NCBI GenBank assembly: GCA_934589675.1
Contig: CAKTOF010000002.1
Span: 62,001-126,000, forward strand
Direction: 5' to 3'
DNA from: an uncultured Oscillospiraceae bacterium
GTDB taxonomy: Bacteria; Bacillota; Clostridia; Oscillospirales; Oscillospiraceae
DNA: 64,000 bases
The position numbers and the translations under genes are program-made. Of this stretch, positions 58,515 to 64,000 are shown in pieces. The number at the start of each line of letters is the position of its first letter. The first letter of the stretch is position 1. Below the pieces are notes generated by a model. The model saw only the letters and a list, made by a program, of their open reading frames with translations. It was not told the origin of the DNA and did no database searches.

Positions 58515-59576
58515 TCATTTCATAAATACTGTGACATAAGTGAAGGTTGTCAGCGCCACCACGCCCCAGGTGCAGCCGCCCAGCAGGACGGGCTTGATCC
58601 CCTTGGTGAACAGGTCCCGCAGATTGATTTTGCAGCCGACGCCCACCAGGGCCACTGTAATGAGATATTTGTTCGCTTTTTTCAAAATGGCCGCCAGCGT
58701 GGTGCCGAACAGGCCGATGCCGGAGAAGTCCGCAATGGTATTGAGAACGGCCAGCCCCAAAAAGCCGAGAATGAATACAGGAAACGCTTTCAGGACCTTG
58801 CGGGCGCTGCCCGAGGTGTCTACGCTGCCCTCGCCCTGAATGCGGCGCTTGTTCCAGACGCTCCAAGCCATAACGGCCAGCGCCACGAAGACCAGCATTA
58901 CCACACGGGTGAGCTTGACCACCACGGCCAGCTCACCGCCGGTGACGCCGGAAGCGGACACGGCGGCAGCGCCCAGCAATGAGTCGTAGGTGGCCCCCGC
59001 GGCAGTCACGCTGGCCACATCATTGATGGCGATGCCGGCCAAGATGCTGAACTGTGAGGGGCTGAGCTTGAGCGCCAGTGCCACATAGGGCCACATGAGG
59101 GTGGCCAGAATGTCGAACAGAAAGATAGCGGTCATGGCATAGGCCATTTCGTCCTCATCGGCATCCAGCACAGCGGCCAGAGTGGCGATGGCGGTCCCGC
59201 CGCAAATGGAGGTGCCGCCTGCCACCATGATTCGAGTGTTCGTCGAAACGCGGATCAGGTATTTACCCACCAGGCAGGCTGTGATGAACGCAAAGGCAAT
59301 GCTGAGAATGATATACGGCAGAGCCCCGGCGCCAGCGCCCACGATCGTTGTAAAGCTGAGGGTCCCGCCGCACAGGATGATACCCAAGCGAAGAATGACT
59401 TTGGATGAAAATGCGGCGCCTGATTTTATTTTGTTCAGAAAGCCGGGGCTGACCCAGTTGGCAAGCAGGATGCCCAGAAACATCCCAATCATGGGCGCTC
59501 CAATGATATGCTGAAGTCCACCCAGCCAGGTTGCGACGATCCCAAGCAAACAGCACAGTCCGATTCCAAGGTACAT
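58515..59576 (-). CDS. YeiH/UPF0324 family membrane protein (putative exporter)
   Basis: 353 residues from the ATG at 59576 with AAAGGGG upstream. About ten membrane helices. APMIGMFLGILLANW, LRLGIILCGGTLSF and GGTSICGGTAIATLAAVLDADEDEMAYAMTAIFLFD are the YeiH family signatures; the family includes suspected sulfonate or sulfate exporters, with activity not firmly established. First gene of the four-gene operon, 15 bases before the OYE-type gene. It could export a product such as sulfite or a reduced acid, which is inference. Confidence 0.88.
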   Translation of the reverse strand: MYLGIGLCCLLGIVATWLGGLQHIIGAPMIGMFLGILLANWVSPGFLNKIKSGAAFSSKVILRLGIILCGGTLSFTTIVGAGAGALPYIILSIAFAFITACLVGKYLIRVSTNTRIMVAGGTSICGGTAIATLAAVLDADEDEMAYAMTAIFLFDILATLMWPYVALALKLSPSQFSILAGIAINDVASVTAAGATYDSLLGAAAVSASGVTGGELAVVVKLTRVVMLVFVALAVMAWSVWNKRRIQGEGSVDTSGSARKVLKAFPVFILGFLGLAVLNTIADFSGIGLFGTTLAAILKKANKYLITVALVGVGCKINLRDLFTKGIKPVLLGGCTWGVVALTTFTYVTVFMK

Positions 59577-59608
59577 ATTGATCTGCCCCTTTCCCAGTGT
59601 TGTAAACA

Positions 59609-59637
59609 ATTATATAAATGTTTGATTGGTTTGTGAA
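59609..59637 (-). promoter_or_regulatory. Promoter of the flavin reductase operon
   Basis: On the minus strand TTCACA and a consensus TATAAT are 17 bases apart, about 30 bases upstream of the YeiH-like start. Confidence 0.7.
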
Positions 59638-59654
59638 ATAGCGATTCCCAAATG

Positions 59655-59678
59655 ACCCATTGCATGAAAACAATGGGT
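59655..59678. promoter_or_regulatory. Perfect inverted repeat, candidate LysR operator
   Basis: ACCCATTG, eight bases, CAATGGGT: a perfect 8+8 palindrome. Its centre lies about 65 bases upstream of the expected start of the reductase operon and about 55 upstream of the LysR gene's own start, which is where LysR proteins usually bind. A -10 box TATAAT for the LysR gene is at 59710-59715. Confidence 0.6.
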
Positions 59679-59746
59679 TTTGGCCTTGTGTATTTGTGTG
59701 CTTTTGCTATATAATAAATAAAACTGCCAGAGGAAGGAACGTTGTC

Positions 59747-60685
59747 GTGGAACTTACGCAGCTTCGGTATTTTCAGAAGGTGGCCCGCACCCGCAGCATC
59801 ACAAAAGCCGCCCAGGAACTTTACATCTCACAGCCGACGCTCAGCCAGAGCCTCAGACGGTTGGAAAGCAGTTTGGGCTGTCCGCTTTTTACACATCAGC
59901 CAGGGAAACGAATGCAGCTCAACGAAATAGGGGAAATGTTTTTGCAAACGGTGGACCGGGTGCTTGAAGAACTGGAGATCGGGATCAATCAGGTGCGTGA
60001 ATTCAACCGGTGCGCCGAATTTCAGGTGTCTGTTGCCAGCTCAGTCCACGATTTGTGTGATGACTTGGTGGTTGCCTTTTTTGAAAAATATCCCGGCTCG
60101 AAAATCTCGCAACGGTTGGTGCCCATCAATTCTTTGTCGGAGCTTTTGTTGAACGATGAGATCGACTTTGCCATATCACCCTGCCCGCTGGAGGACCCGC
60201 GCATGGACAGCCGCCCGCTTTATCTGGAAGAACTTCTCGCGGTGGTAGGGACTACGCACCGCCTGTTTGGCCGAAAGTGGATCTGCCGGGAAGACCTGAC
60301 GCATGAAAAGTTTATCTGTAATTATTCAGAGGCGGACCGTATTTATTTGGAGGATATGCTGTTCGAATCATCACAGGATGGACTGGACATCATTTTGGAG
60401 AGCAATGAGGTCAGTACGCTCCGGCGTCTGGTAGACTCCGGAGCGGGCGTGACCTTCATGCCGGCCCGTGTGGTATATCAGCGGATCAAAAATGGAGATC
60501 TGCTGTTGGAACAGGCAATGTGTGTCAGCGATTACAAATCAGACACGCCGACTTGCATCACAAAGAAAAAGAATCGTTTTCTCTCTGGCGCGGCAACAGA
60601 ATTTTTTGAGTTTGCCACCAAGTTTTGCCGGGAGGAGAATGTGCGGATCCAGCAGTTTCTTGCGGAGAATTTCAGCGAATCGTAG
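59747..60685 (+). CDS. LysR family regulator of the reductase operon
   Basis: 312 residues from a GTG at 59747 with AGGAAGG upstream; earlier codons in the same frame lie in the operator region. LTQLRYFQKVARTRSITKAAQELYISQPTLSQSLRRLE is a standard LysR DNA-binding domain; the effector domain holds VASSVHDLCDDLVVAFFEKYPG and DSGAGVTFMPARVV. It is divergent from the YeiH-OYE-flavoprotein-DASS operon across 170 bases with a palindrome, the normal layout for a regulator of the facing operon. Confidence 0.92.
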   Translation: MELTQLRYFQKVARTRSITKAAQELYISQPTLSQSLRRLESSLGCPLFTHQPGKRMQLNEIGEMFLQTVDRVLEELEIGINQVREFNRCAEFQVSVASSVHDLCDDLVVAFFEKYPGSKISQRLVPINSLSELLLNDEIDFAISPCPLEDPRMDSRPLYLEELLAVVGTTHRLFGRKWICREDLTHEKFICNYSEADRIYLEDMLFESSQDGLDIILESNEVSTLRRLVDSGAGVTFMPARVVYQRIKNGDLLLEQAMCVSDYKSDTPTCITKKKNRFLSGAATEFFEFATKFCREENVRIQQFLAENFSES

Positions 60686-60729
60686 CTTGTCGGCGTCAGC
60701 GCAAAATGATTTGCGCTGCCTCAGAAACA

Positions 60730-60763
60730 AAAAAGCCAGTTGGTAAAAACCAGCTGGCTTTTT
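60730..60763 (+). terminator. Terminator after the LysR gene
   Basis: Stem AAAAAGCCAGTTGG / CCAGCTGGCTTTTT with one G-T pair. Between here and the tRNA there is no gene. Confidence 0.88.
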
Positions 60764-60879
60764 GATGTATATAGTCCAGTACAAAAATTCTAAATGTCGC
60801 CTCTCGCGGGGCAAAACTGCAATTTTGAAAAATCGAGTTTTTGCAACTTTTTCACTCTAAAAGTGGTGTGTTATATGTG

Positions 60880-60907
60880 AAAACACCGCACTTTCGTGCG
60901 GTGTTTT
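60880..60907 (-). terminator. Terminator of the tRNA-Thr transcript
   Basis: Stem AAAACACCGCAC / GTGCGGTGTTTT with a TTTC loop, about 30 bases past the tRNA 3' end on the minus strand. Confidence 0.8.
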
Positions 60908-60935
60908 CGGCGTTGCATCTTTCATCAACACATTT

Positions 60936-61011
60936 TGGAGCTACTGGCCGGACTTGAACCGGCGACCTGCTGATTACGAATCAGCTGCTCTACCAGCTGA
61001 GCCACAGTAGC
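60936..61011 (-). tRNA. tRNA-Thr (CGT)
   Basis: 76 nt including encoded CCA. Acceptor GCTACTG / CAGTAGC, D arm with GGCTCAGCTGGTAGAGC, anticodon stem GCTGA / TCAGC with loop TTCGTAA (anticodon CGT), T arm GGTTCAAGTCC. It marks the right edge of the region that looks acquired. Confidence 0.95.
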
Positions 61012-61045
61012 ATTTGCGCCATCCATTTGGGCAACTGCGAGATGT

Positions 61046-61074
61046 ATTCTAGCACGGATCGCGCGATTCGTCAA
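61046..61074 (-). promoter_or_regulatory. Promoter of tRNA-Thr
   Basis: On the minus strand TTGACG and TAGAAT are 17 bases apart, 35 bases upstream of the tRNA. Confidence 0.7.
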
Positions 61075-61469
61075 GCCCGTTTCTGCGTCCGCAGCCGGTT
61101 TTTTCGCGCGCGGCGTGTCGGTTCGGCTGCATTTGCAGTCAGGCCGTCGCCCAGCCGCCATTGCCGCGTGTGGCGGCCGCCGCAGGTTTCGATGTCAATA
61201 CCGGAATTTCGACCAGTTCTGTCCGACAAAATCCGGCATATTTTTCACTGCCGAGTTGACCGTAACGAGCCGCGAATTTTAGTTTCCGCAAAAGTTATTC
61301 ACACTTTCCACAGGTTTCTCCACAGCCCCCAACTCCCCTTTTTGTCCGCGTCTCCGCAAAAATTGTTAATTCGTGCCAGTGCGCGCAAACGAAGTTCTTT
61401 GCCGGACGAAAGCGCGAATTATCGTTGACATAACGCGTTTTATCCGTTTTGCGCACGGCGTACCGGTTC
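61075..61469. other. Gene-free stretch with DnaA-box-like cluster
   Basis: I see no supportable gene here. The only structure is TTATTCACA at 61295-61303 (matches the DnaA box TTATNCACA) followed at once by CTTTCCACA and TTCTCCACA at 61304-61312 and 61316-61324, each two mismatches from the box. Confidence 0.4.
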
Positions 61470-61516
61470 AAAAAATGCAAATGCAGGGAGGCGCCTGCCC
61501 TCCCTGCATTTTTCTT
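61470..61516 (-). terminator. Terminator of the polA-rimI-tsaD unit
   Basis: Stem ATGCAGGGAG / CTCCCTGCAT with A-rich sequence on the left, directly after tsaD. Confidence 0.88.
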
Positions 61517-61518
61517 TT

Positions 61519-62538
61519 TCAGATGCGCGGCGGCTCCGAGATCGGCATGGTCGCATAGGCGTTCAGGCTCTGATCGGCGATGTGGCCGGCCAGGAATTCG
61601 TAGTAGCCCTGCGCGCCGATCATGGCGCCGTTGTCGCCGCAGAGGCCGAGCGGCGGCGCGCACAGGCGGATGCCGCGGCGGGCCGTCTCGCGCTCAAATT
61701 CCGCGCGGATGCGTGAGTTGGCCGCAACGCCGCCTGCGATGGCGAGCGTGCGGTAGCCGGTGTGCTCCACGGCCGCCATCGTGCGCGGGACGAGCGTGTC
61801 GCACACAGCGGCGGAAAAGCTGCCGCACAGCGACGGGACGTCGACCGTCTCGCCCTTCTGCTCCGCGTTGTGCAGCAGGTTGAGCGCCGCCGTTTTCAGC
61901 CCCGAGAACGACATATCGAGCGGATGGTCCGCCACATGCGCGCGCGGGAGGGCGTAGCGCCGGTCGTCGCCGGACTGCGCGGCCGCGTCAAGCGCCTTGC
62001 CGCCGGGGTACGGCATCCCGAGCACGCGCGCGACCTTGTCGAAGCACTCGCCCGCCGCATCGTCGCGTGTCGTGCCGAGGATCTCAAAGTCCGTATAGCC
62101 GCGCACGTCGACGATGAGCGTATGCCCGCCGGAGACGACAAGACAGACAAACGGCGGCTCGAGATCCGGGTAGGCCAGGTAATTTGCCGCGATATGCCCG
62201 CGCATATGGTGCACCGGGATGAGCGGCACGCCGAGCGAAAGCGCCGCGGCCTTCGCAAAATTCAGCCCTACGAGCACGGCGCCGATGAGCCCCGGCGCGT
62301 AAGTTGCCGCGACGGCGTCAATGTCGCCGCGCGCGAGCCCCGCCCGCGCGAGCGCCGCATCGGCAAGGCCGTACACGGCCTCGACGTGCTTGCGCGAGGC
62401 GATCTCCGGCACGACGCCGCCGTAGAGCGCGTGCATCTCGATCTGCGAGCTGATGCAGTCGGATAAGATCTCCCGCCCGTCGCGCACGACGGCGACGGCC
62501 GTCTCGTCGCAGGACGATTCCACTGCGAGAATGTTCAT
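61519..62538 (-). CDS. tsaD: tRNA N6-adenosine threonylcarbamoyltransferase TsaD
   Basis: 339 residues from the ATG at 62538, which overlaps the rimI stop (ATGA). ILAVESSCDETAVAVV at the N-terminus, HHMRGHIAANYL with the two metal-binding His near 110, and the C-terminal LCGDNGAMIG are the TsaD/Kae1 hallmarks. It transfers threonylcarbamoyl to A37 of ANN-decoding tRNAs with TsaB and TsaE. Neither partner is in the window on this side. Confidence 0.97.
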   Translation of the reverse strand: MNILAVESSCDETAVAVVRDGREILSDCISSQIEMHALYGGVVPEIASRKHVEAVYGLADAALARAGLARGDIDAVAATYAPGLIGAVLVGLNFAKAAALSLGVPLIPVHHMRGHIAANYLAYPDLEPPFVCLVVSGGHTLIVDVRGYTDFEILGTTRDDAAGECFDKVARVLGMPYPGGKALDAAAQSGDDRRYALPRAHVADHPLDMSFSGLKTAALNLLHNAEQKGETVDVPSLCGSFSAAVCDTLVPRTMAAVEHTGYRTLAIAGGVAANSRIRAEFERETARRGIRLCAPPLGLCGDNGAMIGAQGYYEFLAGHIADQSLNAYATMPISEPPRI

Positions 62539-62993
62539 GGTTCGGTCTCTCCCCAATCCTTCCGGAGGATGAGTGCGTCCTCCTTCGGCTTTGTATAGTA
62601 GTTTTTCCGCCGGCCGACCTCCGAAAAGCCGAGCTTTTCATAGAGCGCGCGCGCCGCGTCGTTGGAAACGCGCACCTCGAGCGACAGCGAGCGGACACCG
62701 GCTTTCTCCAGTCGCGCGATAAGCGAGCCGATGAGCGCCTCCGCGACCCCGCCCCGCCGCGATTTCTGCGCGACGGCGACGTTCATCATGTCCGCCGCAT
62801 CCAGAACGCTCTGCGAGCCGATGTAGCCGGCGACCGCGCCGCCCTTTTCCGCCACGAGCCACAGGCTCAGCGGGTTCGATAGCTCCGAGCGGACGGAGCT
62901 TTCGCTCCACGGGTCGGAAAAGCACGCCTTTTCCAGCGCGGCGACGGCGGCGACGTCGCGCTCCTCCATCGGGCGGATGACAAAGTCGCTCAT
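62535..62993 (-). CDS. rimI: Ribosomal protein alanine N-acetyltransferase RimI
   Basis: 152 residues from the ATG at 62993, which overlaps the polA stop. GNAT fold: VIRPMEERDVAAVAALEKACF at the start, MMNVAVAQKSRRGGVAEAL (acetyl-CoA loop), and LYEKLGFSEVGRRKNYYTKPKEDALIL at the end, typical of RimI. In the acetyl-CoA loop the usual R-G-x-G is read as RRGGVA. It is often next to tsaD, as here. Confidence 0.92.
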   Translation of the reverse strand: MSDFVIRPMEERDVAAVAALEKACFSDPWSESSVRSELSNPLSLWLVAEKGGAVAGYIGSQSVLDAADMMNVAVAQKSRRGGVAEALIGSLIARLEKAGVRSLSLEVRVSNDAARALYEKLGFSEVGRRKNYYTKPKEDALILRKDWGETEP

Positions 62994-64000
62994 TTCGCGT
63001 CGTACCAGCTTTCTCCGATCTTCGCCTCGGCGCTCAATGGCACAGCCAGCTGCGCCGCGCCCTCCATGGCCTCGGTCACGAGCTTTTTCACCTGCTCGGC
63101 CTCCTCGCGCGGGCACTCGACGATCAGCTCGTCGTGGATCTGCAAAACGAGCTGCGCCCGCAGGGGCGCAAGGGCGTCCGCCGTGCGGAGCATAGCCTTT
63201 TTGATGATGTCCGCCGCCGTGCCCTGAATGGGCGTGTTGAGCGCGATGCGCTCGGCCGCGGAGCGGACGTTGAAGTTCTTGCTGTGGATGTCCGGCAGGT
63301 CGCGCCGGCGGCCGAACATCGTGGCGACGTAGCCGTTTTCGCGCGCGAAGTCCACAATGTCGTGCATATAGCGCCGAACGCCCTCGTAGCGGGCGAGGTA
63401 GCTGTCGATATACGCCTTGGCCTCGGCGCGCGTTACGCCGATGTCCTCGGCAAGGGAAAATTCCGAGATGCCGTAGACGATGCCGAAGTTGACGGCCTTG
63501 GCGTGGCGGCGCATCTCGGGCGTGACGTCCCCGGGCGCGACGCCGAACACCTGCGCGGCCGTGGCGCGGTGGATGTCCTCGCCGGACAAGAACGCCTGCT
63601 GCATGAGCTTATCGCCCGCGATGTGCGCGAGCACGCGCAGCTCGATCTGGCTGTAATCCGCGTCGACGAGCACCCAGCCCGGCCGCGGGACGAACATCCG
63701 CCGAAGCTCGCTTCCGAGCTCCGTGCGGACGGGGATGTTCTGAAGATTCGGCTCCGTGGACGAAAGGCGCCCCGTCGCCGTGACCGTGTTCTGGAACGTC
63801 GTATGGATGCGCCCGTCCGGCGCGATGACCTTGAGGAGGCCCTCGCAGTACGTCGAGTTGAGCTTCGTGAGCATCCGGTAGTCAATGATGCTCTGCACGA
63901 TCGGGTGGTGCCGGCGCAGCTTCTCGAGCACGTCGATGTTCGTCGAGTAGCCCGTCTTTGTCTTTTTCACAGGCGGCAGGCCGAGCTTTTCAAAGAGCAC
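62990..64000 (-). CDS. polA: DNA polymerase I, C-terminal polymerase part; 5' end beyond window
   Basis: 336 codons to the window edge with no true start inside; the gene enters from the right. The family A palm and fingers are here: DADYSQIELRVLAHI (motif A), RRHAKAVNFGIVYGISEF (motif B) and QIHDELIVE (motif C), with all catalytic residues present. Exonuclease domains would lie outside. Coupled to rimI by ATGA. Confidence 0.98.
   Translation of the reverse strand: MLFEKLGLPPVKKTKTGYSTNIDVLEKLRRHHPIVQSIIDYRMLTKLNSTYCEGLLKVIAPDGRIHTTFQNTVTATGRLSSTEPNLQNIPVRTELGSELRRMFVPRPGWVLVDADYSQIELRVLAHIAGDKLMQQAFLSGEDIHRATAAQVFGVAPGDVTPEMRRHAKAVNFGIVYGISEFSLAEDIGVTRAEAKAYIDSYLARYEGVRRYMHDIVDFARENGYVATMFGRRRDLPDIHSKNFNVRSAAERIALNTPIQGTAADIIKKAMLRTADALAPLRAQLVLQIHDELIVECPREEAEQVKKLVTEAMEGAAQLAVPLSAEAKIGESWYDAK

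Overview
The window looks like chromosome from a high-GC anaerobic member of the Clostridia, most likely the Oscillospiraceae (Oscillibacter/Intestinimonas-like). This is inferred, not proven. The support is the Firmicutes order rpoB-rpoC-L7Ae-rpsL-rpsG-fusA-tuf, strong AGGAGG ribosome binding sites, a CIRCE operator, RecD2, a PurO-type IMP cyclohydrolase, S-layer homology (SLH) proteins, and many flavin, Fe-S and anion-transport genes with no obvious aerobic respiration genes. Most genes sit in compact units, often with 4-base start/stop overlaps, closed by strong hairpin terminators.

Layout. 1-7.8 kb: a truncated receiver-like regulator, a ketopantoate-reductase-like plus flavodoxin-like pair, a polyferredoxin membrane protein, decayed phage-like or surface-protein remnants beside tRNA-Ala(GGC), an anion permease and a quinone-oxidoreductase-like enzyme. 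7.8-15.5 kb: cell-envelope polysaccharide genes (O-antigen-ligase-like protein, DUF4330 protein, a glycosyltransferase fused to a CsaB-type pyruvyl transferase, a second glycosyltransferase), followed by purO and asnS. 15.7-24.4 kb: MATE exporter, lysA, lipoprotein, nitroreductase and a recD2-comF-mreB operon. 24.5-37.3 kb: the transcription/translation block on the minus strand. 37.4-42.6 kb: a MITE-like repeat, an unusual beta-helix protein divergent from a MaoC-like double-hotdog protein, a CIRCE-controlled Hsp20 and an HdeD-like membrane protein.

42.6-52.4 kb: a GHKL histidine kinase/LytTR regulator pair, divergent from a small membrane protein and a large secreted SLH protein. The shared intergenic region holds two 11-bp direct repeats exactly 22 bp apart, a good candidate LytTR site. 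An alpha/beta hydrolase, an amidohydrolase, an orphan ABC substrate-binding lipoprotein and a LysR regulator follow. The SLH protein and the CsaB-type fusion 35 kb away make a coherent story: pyruvylated wall polysaccharide is the known ligand of SLH domains.

52.4-60.8 kb has visibly different base use and appears acquired. It holds truncated genes joined head to head, then a LysR-controlled operon of a YeiH-type exporter, an old-yellow-enzyme/Fe-S reductase, a fumarate-reductase-like flavoprotein and a DASS-type carboxylate transporter. This suggests uptake and reduction of an unknown unsaturated organic acid. The block ends next to tRNA-Thr(CGT). From 61.5 kb to the end lie tsaD, rimI and the 3' part of polA on the minus strand.
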